From Streptomyces sp. MUM 2J (GTDB taxonomy: Bacteria > Actinomycetota > Actinomycetes > Streptomycetales > Streptomycetaceae): 64,000 bases of DNA. The notes beneath the pieces are model-generated. The model saw nothing but the letters and a program-made list of their open reading frames with translations, was not told where the DNA came from and made no database searches. How positions within the stretch are numbered: position 1 is the stretch's first letter; each line of letters opens with the position of its first letter. A program made the position numbers and the translations under genes. The stretch covers positions 1 through 64,000 of the forward strand of contig NZ_JADWYM010000025.1 in NCBI RefSeq assembly GCF_022414535.1, in the 5' to 3' direction. Below, in pieces: positions 25,421-33,739 of this stretch.

Positions 25421-26425
25421 TCAGCCCTTCGCCACGGCCCGCAGCCGGTCCACGACGTCCGCCCGCAGCTCGGCGGGCCCCATCACCACCACGTCCGGTC
25501 CGAACTCCACCAGCCAGGCGTCCAGTCCGTGCCCGTACGGAATCTCCAACTCGTCCCAGCCGTTCCCGAGTTCCCGCACGGCGGTGGCCTTCGCCCGCAG
25601 GGGGTACCCCGCGCCCGTGCGCAGCCGGATCAGGGCGGAGCGGTCGGCGGTCTCCCCCGCCCAGCCCGCCACGGTCTCGCGCACGGTGACCACGTCGGGC
25701 ACCGGAGCGCCGAACCGGCCGCCGCGGGAGCGGACCCGGCCGGTGATCCGGGACAGTCGGAAGACCCGCTCGGCGCCCCGGTCGCGGTCGAACCCGGCCA
25801 GGTACCAGTGGCCGCGCCAGCACTCCAGAGCCCACGGTTCGACATGCCGCTGCTCGGGGTGGGCGGCGTTGGCCTTGCGGTAGTCGAAGACGACCGGACG
25901 GCGGTCCCGGCAGGCCAGCATCAGCGGTTCGAAGGCCGCCTCGTGCACCGGGATGCGCGGCTCCAGCGCCCCGTGGGCCTCGTAGGGGTCGACGTCCTCG
26001 GGCAGCCCTGCCGCGCGCAGCTTCTGCAGGGCTCCGCTGGCCGCGCCCGCCAGGCGGGCCTGCTGCCACACCTTGGCGGCCAGGCCCAGGGCCGCGGCCT
26101 CCTCGGCGTCGAGGGTGATCGGGGGCAGCCGGTTGCTGTCGCGGCGGGCCAGGTAGCCGATCTCACCGTCCAGGCTCTCGACCGTCTCGATGACGAGGCC
26201 GAGCTCGCGCAGATCGTCCTTGTCCCGCTCGAACATGCGGTTGAAGGAGTCGTCCGAGCCCGTCGCACCCCTGTCCGGACCGGCGGCCGCGCCGCCGTGG
26301 GCGGGTCCGAAGGCCTCGACGTAGGCCTCGATGGACCCGCGCAGCTCGCGCTTGCTGAGCGGACGCCGTGTCCCGAGCAGACACAGTGCCAGGTTCATCA
26401 GCCGCTCGGCCTTGGCAATGGCCAT
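25421..26425 (-). CDS. pafB: WYL-domain regulator PafB
   Basis: A 334-residue WYL-domain regulator: winged helix at the N-terminus ('ERLMNLALCLLGTRRPLSKRELRGSIEAY'), WYL domain in the middle ('RRPVVFDYRKANAAHPEQRHVEPWALECWRGHWYLAGFDRD' region) and WCX domain to the end. With PafC it forms the activator of DNA-repair genes, binding DNA and responding to single-stranded DNA in mycobacteria. First gene after a terminator that closes the FKBP unit, so it likely has its own promoter in the 140-nt spacer. Confidence 0.92.
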   Translation of the reverse strand: MAIAKAERLMNLALCLLGTRRPLSKRELRGSIEAYVEAFGPAHGGAAAGPDRGATGSDDSFNRMFERDKDDLRELGLVIETVESLDGEIGYLARRDSNRLPPITLDAEEAAALGLAAKVWQQARLAGAASGALQKLRAAGLPEDVDPYEAHGALEPRIPVHEAAFEPLMLACRDRRPVVFDYRKANAAHPEQRHVEPWALECWRGHWYLAGFDRDRGAERVFRLSRITGRVRSRGGRFGAPVPDVVTVRETVAGWAGETADRSALIRLRTGAGYPLRAKATAVRELGNGWDELEIPYGHGLDAWLVEFGPDVVVMGPAELRADVVDRLRAVAKG

Positions 26426-26511
26426 CGACGCCCTTCGTCAATCCCCGTGGGTTCTCTCTGGTACGTGTGCACGACGACCGTACCGTCCCGCGTCGGCGCG
26501 GCAAAAGCCGA

Positions 26512-26539
26512 GGACCCACGCCCGAACAGGCATGGGCCC
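26512..26539 (-). terminator. Terminator after the small FKBP gene
   Basis: On the minus strand an 11-bp stem (two wobble pairs) with a 6-nt loop is followed 5-6 nt later by TTTT, making this the only intrinsic-type terminator with a U-run that I noted here. It is 28 nt downstream of the small FKBP stop and separates that unit from pafB. Confidence 0.75.
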
Positions 26540-26566
26540 CGGGCGATCGGGTCCGGTCCGCGGCGG

Positions 26567-26938
26567 TCAGACGCCGAGCAGGTCCACGACGAAGATCAGC
26601 GTCTCGCCCGGCTTGATCGCCGGGGTCGGGCTCTGGTTGCCGTAGGCGAGGTGGGCCGGGATGGTCAGCTGGCGGCGGCCGCCGACCTTCATGCCCTGCA
26701 CGCCCTGGTCCCAGCCCTTGATGACACGGCCCCCGCCGAGCGGGAAGCGGAAGGGGGTACCGCGGTTCCAGCTGGCGTCGAACTCCTCGCCCGTGCTGAA
26801 GGCGACACCCACATAGTGGACGGTGACGGTCTGGCCCGCCCGCGCCACCTCGCCGTCGCCCTCCCAGATGTCCTTGATCTCGAGGTCCGCCGGGGGCTCG
26901 CCGCCGGGGAAGTCGATCTCGGGCTTGTCGATGCTCAC
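26567..26938 (-). CDS. FKBP-type peptidyl-prolyl cis-trans isomerase (cytoplasmic)
   Basis: A 123-residue single-domain FKBP that catalyses proline isomerisation during folding. Core signatures: 'VTVHYVGVAFSTGEEFDASWNRGTPFRFPLGGGRVIKGWDQGVQGMKVGGRRQLTIP' (residues about 38-95) and 'LIFVVDLLGV' at the end, giving a complete active-site pocket. No signal peptide. GTG at 26938 follows AGGAG. It is 59 nt downstream of the FKBP lipoprotein gene and probably cotranscribed. Confidence 0.95.
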   Translation of the reverse strand: MSIDKPEIDFPGGEPPADLEIKDIWEGDGEVARAGQTVTVHYVGVAFSTGEEFDASWNRGTPFRFPLGGGRVIKGWDQGVQGMKVGGRRQLTIPAHLAYGNQSPTPAIKPGETLIFVVDLLGV

Positions 26939-26997
26939 GTTTCTAGCTCCTGCTTGTCTGCGGTAGGGCAACGATCACAGTCTTACACCCCGGCGGG

Positions 26998-28002
26998 TCA
27001 CATGGTCGCCAGGATGTCCACCGAGAAGACCATCGTGGAGTCCTTCTGAATGCCGCTGTTCGCCGGCGGGTTGTCGCCGTAGCCCAGGGACGGCGGGATG
27101 ACGATCAACACGCGGCTGCCGACCTTCTTGCCGGTCAGCCCCTGCGCCCAGCCCTTGACCACCTGCTGCAGCGAGAAGGAGGCCAGCGCCTTGCGGCTGT
27201 ACGTCGAGTCGAACTCCTTGCCGGTGTCCCACACCACGCCCTTGTACTGCACCAGCACCGAGGCGTCCGCCTTGACCTCGGGGCCGTCGCCCTCCAGGAC
27301 GTAGGTCGACACGAGCTTCTTCGGCGGGTCGGCCTTGGGGATCTCGATGGAGGGGGCTGAGCCGTCGGTGTTGGTGCCCACCTTGGGCAGGGCGGCGTCG
27401 TCCTGCGCCACCTCGGAACCGTCGGCCGAGCTCTTGGCGTTGAAGGTGTCCTCCAGGTCGACGACGAACACCAGTGTGTCGGTGCCCTTGATGCCGGCCT
27501 GGGCGTTGCCCTGCGCGCCGTATCCCCAGGTGGGGGGCACCGAGAACTCGACGCGGCTGCCGGTCTTCCTCCCGGTGAGGGCGTAGCGCCAGCCGTCGAT
27601 GATGGTGCCCTCGGCGAGCTGGATGACCAGCGGTGTCTTGCGGTCGTAGGAGTTGTCGAAGACCTTCGCGGTGGCCCAGATCTGGCCCAGGTAGTTCGCC
27701 TGGACGTAGTCGCCCTCGGCGACCGTGCGCCCGTTGCCCGCGATCACCGTCCTGACCGCCAGCTGGTCCGAGGGTTCCCCCGGGCCCTTGGCCACCGTCG
27801 GCTTCTCGCCGAACTTCACCCCCGCGGTGATCGCCGGAAGCGGTCCGTCCACGATCTTCGGCGGCGGCGCTGCGGACTCCGACGACGGAGAGGGCGCCGC
27901 GCTGTCGCTGGCCTTGCCCGAGTCGGACTTGTCGTCGCCGCACCCGGCGAGCGTGACCAGGGACGCCGGCACGGCGGCAAGGATGAGGGAGCGTCGGCGC
28001 AC
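26998..28002 (-). CDS. Two-domain FKBP-type isomerase lipoprotein
   Basis: A 334-residue lipoprotein. The N-terminus 'RRRSLILAAVPASLVTLAGC' has a lipobox (LAGC) that would anchor it to the outer face of the membrane. A Ser/Pro-rich linker leads to two FKBP domains (about 85-185, 'GWRYALTGRKTGSRVEFSVPPTWGYG', and about 235-334, 'GWAQGLTGKKVGSRVLIVIPPSLGYG'). It should assist folding of secreted proteins after Sec or Tat export. GTG at 28002 has GAGG 7 nt upstream. Preceded by the pafA terminator. Confidence 0.92.
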   Translation of the reverse strand: MRRRSLILAAVPASLVTLAGCGDDKSDSGKASDSAAPSPSSESAAPPPKIVDGPLPAITAGVKFGEKPTVAKGPGEPSDQLAVRTVIAGNGRTVAEGDYVQANYLGQIWATAKVFDNSYDRKTPLVIQLAEGTIIDGWRYALTGRKTGSRVEFSVPPTWGYGAQGNAQAGIKGTDTLVFVVDLEDTFNAKSSADGSEVAQDDAALPKVGTNTDGSAPSIEIPKADPPKKLVSTYVLEGDGPEVKADASVLVQYKGVVWDTGKEFDSTYSRKALASFSLQQVVKGWAQGLTGKKVGSRVLIVIPPSLGYGDNPPANSGIQKDSTMVFSVDILATM

Positions 28003-28068
28003 GGTGAGGCCTCGTAATCGGTCGATCGATCTTGCTGATGGCGTGCGCGCAACTCTACGGCGTGAGAA

Positions 28069-28097
28069 GGGCGCCGTACGAGGAACGTACGGCGCCC
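28069..28097 (-). terminator. Terminator after pafA
   Basis: Perfect 12-nt arms GGGCGCCGTACG / CGTACGGCGCCC with a 5-nt loop, 52 nt downstream of the pafA stop and 66 nt upstream of the FKBP lipoprotein start. Confidence 0.85.
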
Positions 28098-28149
28098 GTG
28101 TGGCGTTCCGGCGACGCACCGGAGCACACCGTCGTGGATCCGGCTTCGC

Positions 28150-29511
28150 TCACATTCCGGCGATCAGCTTCTCCACCCGGTCGTCCACCGAGCGGAACGG
28201 GTCCTTGCACAACACGGTCCGCTGCGCCTGGTCGTTGAGCTTCAGATGCACCCAGTCGACCGTGAAGTCACGGCGCTGCTCCTGGGCGCGGCGGATGAAG
28301 TCGCCGCGCAAACGCGCCCGAGTGGTCTGCGGGGGAACCGACTTGCCCTCGAAGATCTTCAAGTCGTTGCAGATCCGGGCTGCTTGCCCCTTCTTCTCCA
28401 GCAGGTAGTACAGGCCGCGACGGCGGTGGATGTCGTGGTAGGCGAGGTCTATCTGCGCCACGCGCGGATGCGACATCGTCATGTTGTGCTTGGCCCGGTA
28501 CCGCTCGATGAGCTGGTACTTCATGACCCAGTCGATCTCGGTGGCGATGCGGTCGAGATCCTCGCCCTCGATCGCGTCCAGCGTGCGGCCCCACAGCTCC
28601 AGGACCTGCTCGACGGTGCCGGTGCGGATGCCTCGCCGCTCGCAGAAGTCCACGGCCTTCTCGTAGTACTCCCGCTGCACCTCCAGCGCCGAGGCCTCCC
28701 GACCGCTGGCCAGGCGTACCTTGCGCCGGCCGGTGGTGTCGTGGCTGACCTCGCGGATCGCCCGGATCGGGTTCTCCAGGGTGAGGTCGCGCATCACCGT
28801 ACCCGCCTCGATCATGCGCAGCACCAGGTCGGTCGCGCCGACCTTGAGCAGCATCGTCGTCTCCGACATGTTCGAGTCGCCGACGATGACGTGCAGCCGG
28901 CGGTAGCGCTCGGCATCGGCGTGCGGCTCGTCGCGCGTGTTGATGATGGGCCGCGAGCGGGTCGTCGCCGAGGAGACGCCCTCCCAGATGTGCTCGGCCC
29001 GCTGGCTGACGCAGTAGACGGCGCCGCGCGGGGTCTGCAGGACCTTGCCCGCACCGCACAGCAGCTGCCGCGTCACCAGGAACGGGATGAGGATGTCCGC
29101 CAGCCGGGAGAACTCGCCGTGCCGGGCCACCAGGTAGTTCTCGTGGCAGCCGTAGGAGTTTCCCGCCGAGTCGGTGTTGTTCTTGAAGAGGTAGACGTCG
29201 CCCGCGATTCCCTCCTCGTGCAGGCGTCGTTCCGCGTCCACCAGCAGGCCTTCGAGAATGCGCTCGCCTGCCTTGTCGTGAGTGACCAGTTCGATCACGT
29301 TGTCACATTCGGGTGTCGCGTATTCCGGATGAGAGCCCACGTCGAGATAGAGGCGGGCACCGTTCCGCAGAAACACATTGCTGCTGCGGCCCCATGACAC
29401 GACACGGCGGAAGAGGTACCGCGCCACCTCGTCAGGCGACAGACGGCGCTGTCCCCTGAACGTGCACGTGACGCCGTACTCGTTCTCCAGCCCGAAAATG
29501 CGGCGGTCCAT
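28150..29511 (-). CDS. pafA: Pup-protein ligase PafA
   Basis: A 453-residue carboxylate-amine ligase of the glutamine-synthetase-like Dop/PafA family. It phosphorylates the C-terminal Glu of Pup and links it to substrate lysines. Signatures: 'MDRRIFGLENEYGVTC' (metal/nucleotide-binding Glu), 'HPEYATPECD', 'LFKNNTDSAGNSYGCHENYL', and 'RPIINTRDEPHADAERYRRLHVIVGDSNMSE' (in parts). Unlike Dop it lacks the Dop-loop insertion near residue 45. It starts 9 nt after the MFS stop, so may be transcribed with it; in many actinomycetes it is with pafB and pafC, but here the FKBP genes intervene. Confidence 0.97.
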   Translation of the reverse strand: MDRRIFGLENEYGVTCTFRGQRRLSPDEVARYLFRRVVSWGRSSNVFLRNGARLYLDVGSHPEYATPECDNVIELVTHDKAGERILEGLLVDAERRLHEEGIAGDVYLFKNNTDSAGNSYGCHENYLVARHGEFSRLADILIPFLVTRQLLCGAGKVLQTPRGAVYCVSQRAEHIWEGVSSATTRSRPIINTRDEPHADAERYRRLHVIVGDSNMSETTMLLKVGATDLVLRMIEAGTVMRDLTLENPIRAIREVSHDTTGRRKVRLASGREASALEVQREYYEKAVDFCERRGIRTGTVEQVLELWGRTLDAIEGEDLDRIATEIDWVMKYQLIERYRAKHNMTMSHPRVAQIDLAYHDIHRRRGLYYLLEKKGQAARICNDLKIFEGKSVPPQTTRARLRGDFIRRAQEQRRDFTVDWVHLKLNDQAQRTVLCKDPFRSVDDRVEKLIAGM

Positions 29512-29520
29512 GAGTGAACA

Positions 29521-30780
29521 TTACGCCCGATCCCCTGAACTGAAACGAGGTTCGGCAGCACGATTTGGATCATTTTCCGATGAAGCCGCAACCACCGCGC
29601 CCCGCGCAGGAGCTGCGAGGACCCGTCCGGTGGCCGAAAGCACGAGCAGCGACACCGCGCCCGCGGCACCCGGAAGGACGAATCCCCACAGGGGACCACC
29701 CGTCTGGACGACCGGCCCCGCCAGCCCCGTTCCGGCCGAAGCGCCCACCGTGAACGTCGTCACCAGCCAGGAGAACGCCTCGGTGACCGTTCCGCTCGGC
29801 GCGTGCCGGTCGACGATGACGAAGGCGCACGCGATCGCCGGCGCCAGGAACACCCCCGCCAGCGCGGTCAGCGCCACCATGGCGGCCACGCCCGGCATCA
29901 GCGTCAGCGGCAGGTAACACACCGCCAGGAACGCCACCAGCACCCGCAGTCGCCGCTCCGGCGCGCCGGCCCACCGCCGCGCGCCGTACACGGTGCCGCC
30001 CGCCAGCGCGCCCAGGCCGAGGGCCGCCATCAGCCAGCCGTACACCGCGTCTCCGCCGTGCGCGTCGGCATAGGACACGGCGGCTACCGTGATGGAGCCG
30101 AGCGCGATGCCGACGAAGAGGAACGCCGCCAGCAGCGCCACCAGGCCGGGCGAGCGCAGCGCGCCCAGCCAGTGCGCCTCGCGCGGGGCCGACCGCCAGG
30201 CGCGCGAGGGCGGCGAGAGCACCACGCAGAGCGCACCGAGGACACCGACCGCGTTCAGGACGATCAGCGCGGCCTGCGCCGACCACAGCGAGACGCACAG
30301 TGTCACCAGCAGCGGCCCGACCGTGAACATGACCTCCTGCGCCACCGCGTCCATCGCGTACGCCGTGTGCACCTGTTCCTCGCGGCGCAGCACCGAGGGC
30401 CACAGCGCCCGCAGCCCGCCCTCCAGGGGCGGCGCGAACAGGCCGGCCGCGGCCACGGAGGCGTGGGCGAGCGGCAGCGGCTCCAGGCCGGACAGTGCGA
30501 ACACCGTCGTCGCCAGGGCCGCGGCCACCGCCGCGGGCAGTTGCACGCGCGGCTGGCCGTACACGTCCACCAGGCGGCCCAGCAGCGGCTGCCCGACGGC
30601 GTTCGCCACGCCGTACACGGCCGCCAGGGCGCCCGCGAGGCTGTACGTGCCGCCCTCGGCCCGCACGAAGAGCACGACGGCGATGGCCGCGGTGGCGTTG
30701 GGCAGCCGGCCCACGAGCGTGCCCACCAGGAGCCGGGTGGCGTGTCTCGCTCGGAGGATCTCCAGGTACCCCGCGGCCAT
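29521..30780 (-). CDS. MFS transporter immediately upstream of pafA
   Basis: A 419-residue major facilitator with about twelve hydrophobic spans; the family loop 'GRLVDVYGQPRVQ' after span 2 is seen. No substrate can be inferred; drug or metabolite export is typical for this subgroup. ATG at 30780 follows GGGAGG by about 8 nt. Its stop is only 9 nt from the pafA start, so the two probably share a transcript. Divergent from a LacI regulator, with a palindromic site between them. Confidence 0.85.
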   Translation of the reverse strand: MAAGYLEILRARHATRLLVGTLVGRLPNATAAIAVVLFVRAEGGTYSLAGALAAVYGVANAVGQPLLGRLVDVYGQPRVQLPAAVAAALATTVFALSGLEPLPLAHASVAAAGLFAPPLEGGLRALWPSVLRREEQVHTAYAMDAVAQEVMFTVGPLLVTLCVSLWSAQAALIVLNAVGVLGALCVVLSPPSRAWRSAPREAHWLGALRSPGLVALLAAFLFVGIALGSITVAAVSYADAHGGDAVYGWLMAALGLGALAGGTVYGARRWAGAPERRLRVLVAFLAVCYLPLTLMPGVAAMVALTALAGVFLAPAIACAFVIVDRHAPSGTVTEAFSWLVTTFTVGASAGTGLAGPVVQTGGPLWGFVLPGAAGAVSLLVLSATGRVLAAPARGAVVAASSENDPNRAAEPRFSSGDRA

Positions 30781-30804
30781 GATCCGCCCCTCCCGGCTCA
30801 AGTT

Positions 30805-30833
30805 GTACGTATAACGTCGCTCGTCATACGTAC
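30805..30833. promoter_or_regulatory. Inverted repeat in the MFS/LacI divergent promoter
   Basis: Perfect 8-nt arms GTACGTAT / ATACGTAC, centre-to-centre 21 nt apart, in the spacer between the MFS start (30780) and LacI start (30993). The AT-rich pair is unusual in this DNA and positioned 25 nt from the MFS start; it is a good candidate operator for the LacI regulator or the MFS promoter. LacI sites usually have a tighter central CG palindrome, so the binding protein is uncertain. Confidence 0.55.
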
Positions 30834-30992
30834 CATGTGCGCTGTTCACGAGTCCAGGCACCGGACGACCGGTCGGCCCGGACGACCTGGGAGCCGCCGG
30901 GCCGGACGCCCCAAGGGCCGGAACCCGGAACGGCGCCCGGACTTCCGGCCGCACCCCGGCCGGAAGACGACCAGCAGAGGAGCACGCCGACG

Positions 30993-32009
30993 GTGGCACC
31001 AGGCAGCACCCGCCCCACGAGCAGGGACGTCGCCCGGGCGGCCGGCGTCTCCCAGGCCGCCGTCTCGCTCGTCCTCGGCGGCAAATGGCGCGGCCGCGTC
31101 TCCGAGACCACGGCCCAGCGCGTCCGCGACGCCGCCCGGCGGCTCGGCTACCGGCCCAACCTCGCCGCCCGGAACCTCCGGCTGGGCCGCACCCGCACCG
31201 TCCTGCTCGTGGTTCCCGCCCTGACCACCGAGTTCTACGGCGGCGTCTACACCGGTGCCGCCCGCGTCGCCGCCGAACACGGCTTCGGGGTGGTCCTGTA
31301 CCCCTCCCCCGAGGGGATCGGCCCCGCCCGGGACCCGTTCGCCTCCGCCCAGGCCGCCCTGGACGGCGTCATCGCCTCCTCCATGGCCGCCGACGCCCTC
31401 ACCGCCCTCCGCGGCGACCAGCTCCCCCTCGTCATGCTCGACAGCGACCCCCGGGGCAGCCTCGGCGCCGCCACCGTGAACCTCGACATCACCGACGGCG
31501 CCCGCCAGATCGCCGACCACCTGCTCGGTCTCGGCCACCGGCACTTCCTGCACATCGCCGCCGACATCCCCTCCTGGACCTTCGAGGCACGGGCGCGCGA
31601 ACTCGCCGCACGCGTGGCGGCGGTCGACGGCACCTCGCTCCGCACCGCCCGCACCCCCATGACCATCGACGGCGCCCTGGTGGCGGCCGAGGCCGCCCTG
31701 GCCGAGGCCGGCCCCCCGGCCACGGCCCTGGTCTGCGACGACGACAAACTGGCGGCCGGCGCCTACAAGGCACTGCGACGGCGGGGCCTGCGCATCCCCG
31801 ACGACGTCTCCGTCACGGGCGTCGACGACATCTCCCTCGCCGCCGCCCTGGATCCCGAACTCACCACCGTCCGCCTGGACGCCGAGCTCTTCGGCGAACG
31901 CGGCATGCACGCCCTCCTGGCCGTCCTGGAGGGCCGCACACCCGAGTCCGGGGACATTCCCGTCGAACTCGTCGTACGGGGCTCCACGGCCCCGCCCAAG
32001 GCCTCCTGA
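30993..32009 (+). CDS. LacI-family transcriptional regulator
   Basis: A 338-residue LacI/GalR repressor: HTH 'TSRDVARAAGVSQAAVSLVLGG' (residues 9-30), hinge 'RLGYRPNLAARNLRLG', and periplasmic-binding-like sensor to the end. The effector is probably a sugar or related small molecule. GTG at 30993 follows GAGGAG; an upstream extension to 30837 is low complexity. It ends at a strong bidirectional terminator shared with prcA. Presumed target: the divergent MFS transporter and, through read-through, pafA. Confidence 0.88.
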   Translation: MAPGSTRPTSRDVARAAGVSQAAVSLVLGGKWRGRVSETTAQRVRDAARRLGYRPNLAARNLRLGRTRTVLLVVPALTTEFYGGVYTGAARVAAEHGFGVVLYPSPEGIGPARDPFASAQAALDGVIASSMAADALTALRGDQLPLVMLDSDPRGSLGAATVNLDITDGARQIADHLLGLGHRHFLHIAADIPSWTFEARARELAARVAAVDGTSLRTARTPMTIDGALVAAEAALAEAGPPATALVCDDDKLAAGAYKALRRRGLRIPDDVSVTGVDDISLAAALDPELTTVRLDAELFGERGMHALLAVLEGRTPESGDIPVELVVRGSTAPPKAS

Positions 32010-32015
32010 AACGCC

Positions 32016-32049
32016 TGGTGCCCCGGCCGTCACCTCGGCCGGGGCACCA
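32016..32049. terminator. Bidirectional terminator between lacI-type gene and prcA
   Basis: Perfect 14-nt arms TGGTGCCCCGGCCG / CGGCCGGGGCACCA with a 6-nt loop, between convergent genes ending at 32009 and 32068. Confidence 0.9.
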
Positions 32050-32067
32050 ACACGGTGGAGCGGGGCA

Positions 32068-32832
32068 CTACGCGTCGTCGTCGGCGCCGTCGTCCGCTCC
32101 GTCGTCGGCGCTCTCCGCCTCCGTCGCGGTACTGCCGGCCTCCAGCAGCCGCGAGAGCTGGCCCCCGACGATCCGCTTGAACTTGCGCTGCTGCGGGCGC
32201 GTGCGGTCCAGCACCGCCACCTCCAGGCGCTCCGCGGGGATCTCCCGCTGGCTGCCGTTGGTGTCCCGCGACAGCGCCCGCACGGCCAGCTGCAACGCCT
32301 CGGCCAGGCTCATGCCGTCACGGTGCTCGCGGTCCAGGTACGTGCTGATCTGCTCCGAGTTGCCGCCGACCGCGACCGAACCGTGCTCGTCGACGATCGA
32401 ACCGTCGTGCGGCAGCCGGTAGATCTGGTCCCCCTCCGGGGTCTCGCCGACCTCGGCGACCACCAGTTCCACCTCGTAGGGCTTCTCCGCCGCCGACGAG
32501 AAGATCGTGCCCAGCGTCTGGGCGTACACGTTGGCCAGGCCGCGCGCGGTCACGTCGTCCCGGTCGTAGGTGTAACCACGCAGGTCGGCGTAGCGGACCC
32601 CGCCGATCCGCAGGTTCTCGTACTCGTTGTACTTGCCGGCCGCGGCGAATCCGATCCGGTCGTAGATCTCGCTGAACTTGTGCAGCGCGCGGGACGGGTT
32701 CTCGCCGACGAACACGATCCCGTCGGCGTACTGCATGACGACCAGGCTGCGACCGCGCGCGATGCCCTTGCGGGCGTACTCCGCGCGGTCCGCCATCGCC
32801 TGCTGGGGGGAGACATAGAACGGCGTCGACAC
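32068..32832 (-). CDS. prcA: 20S proteasome subunit alpha
   Basis: A 254-residue alpha subunit forming the outer rings and gate of the actinobacterial 20S proteasome. The N-terminal 'STPFYVSPQQAMADRAEYARKGIARGRSL' region is the gating peptide plus helix H0; 'GYTYDRDDVTARGLANVYAQTLG' and 'KPYEVELVVAEVGE' are alpha-subunit signatures. The C-terminus is an acidic, Asp/Ala-rich tail ('ADDGADDGADDDA') likely to be flexible. GTG start with AAAGGGA upstream. 61 nt downstream of prcB. Confidence 0.97.
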   Translation of the reverse strand: MSTPFYVSPQQAMADRAEYARKGIARGRSLVVMQYADGIVFVGENPSRALHKFSEIYDRIGFAAAGKYNEYENLRIGGVRYADLRGYTYDRDDVTARGLANVYAQTLGTIFSSAAEKPYEVELVVAEVGETPEGDQIYRLPHDGSIVDEHGSVAVGGNSEQISTYLDREHRDGMSLAEALQLAVRALSRDTNGSQREIPAERLEVAVLDRTRPQQRKFKRIVGGQLSRLLEAGSTATEAESADDGADDGADDDA

Positions 32833-32893
32833 CGGTTATCGGTCCCTTTCTGTGGAAGTCACTGGATCACCTCGGACACGATCCCGGCGGGCG

Positions 32894-33739
32894 TCAGAGC
32901 AGCGCGGCCCGCGGGCCGTCGGGCCGCTCCAGCCGCCCCTGCAGCACCGCGCGGGCGATCTCGGAGGACTCCTCCTCCGTGAGCCGGCGGAAACCGTCCT
33001 CGGTGATCACGGTGACGATCGGGTAGATCCGGCGGGCGACATCGGGACCACCCGTCGCCGAGTCGTCGTCTGCCGCGTCGTACAGCGCCTGGACCACCAG
33101 TGTCGTGGCGTCGGACTCGGTCAGGTCGTCCCGGAAGAGCTTCTTCATCGCACCGCGCGCGAAGACCGAACCCGATCCGGTCGCCGCGAAGCCGCGCTCC
33201 TCGGTGCGGCCGCCCGTCACGTCGTACGAGAAGATGCGGCCCTTGTCGCGGTCGACGTCGTACCCGGCGAACAGGGGCACCACGGCCAGACCCTGCATCG
33301 CCATGCCCAGGTTGGAGCGGATCATCGTCGACAGCCGGTTCGCCTTGCCCTCCAGCGACAGCTGGGCCCCCTCGACCTTCTCGAAGTGCTCCAGCTCCAG
33401 CTGGAAGAGCCTGACCATCTCCACGGCCAGACCGGCGGTGCCGGCGATGCCGACGGCCGAGTACTCGTCGGCCGGGAACACCTTCTCGATGTCCCGCTGC
33501 GCGATGACGTTGCCCATCGTGGCCCTGCGGTCACCGGCGAGAACCACGCCGCCCGGGAACGTCACGGCCACGATCGTCGTGCCGTGCGGCGCCTCCAGCA
33601 CCCCCTGGGTGGGGGGGAGCTGCCGCTTACCCGGCAGCAGCTCGGGCTGGTGCCCGGACAGGAAGTCCATGAAGGAGGAGGATCCTGGCGTCAGGAAGGC
33701 AGCTGGCAGACGCCCGGTGCTACGAGTGTTGGCTTCCAC
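32894..33739 (-). CDS. prcB: 20S proteasome subunit beta (catalytic)
   Basis: A 281-residue catalytic beta subunit. A 53-residue propeptide ends at '...EAPHG', so autocleavage leaves Thr54 of 'TTIVAVTFPGGVV' as the nucleophile; the catalytic Asp and Lys are in 'GDRRATMGN' and 'GTAGLAVEM' regions, and 'TGSGSVFARGAMKKLF' is another beta signature. GTG at 33739 is chosen because AAGGA lies about 7 nt upstream and the propeptide starts there; a longer frame to 33991 is the shifted reading of the endonuclease gene. The first 49 nt overlap the ancestral 3' end of that gene. Confidence 0.96.
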   Translation of the reverse strand: MEANTRSTGRLPAAFLTPGSSSFMDFLSGHQPELLPGKRQLPPTQGVLEAPHGTTIVAVTFPGGVVLAGDRRATMGNVIAQRDIEKVFPADEYSAVGIAGTAGLAVEMVRLFQLELEHFEKVEGAQLSLEGKANRLSTMIRSNLGMAMQGLAVVPLFAGYDVDRDKGRIFSYDVTGGRTEERGFAATGSGSVFARGAMKKLFRDDLTESDATTLVVQALYDAADDDSATGGPDVARRIYPIVTVITEDGFRRLTEEESSEIARAVLQGRLERPDGPRAALL

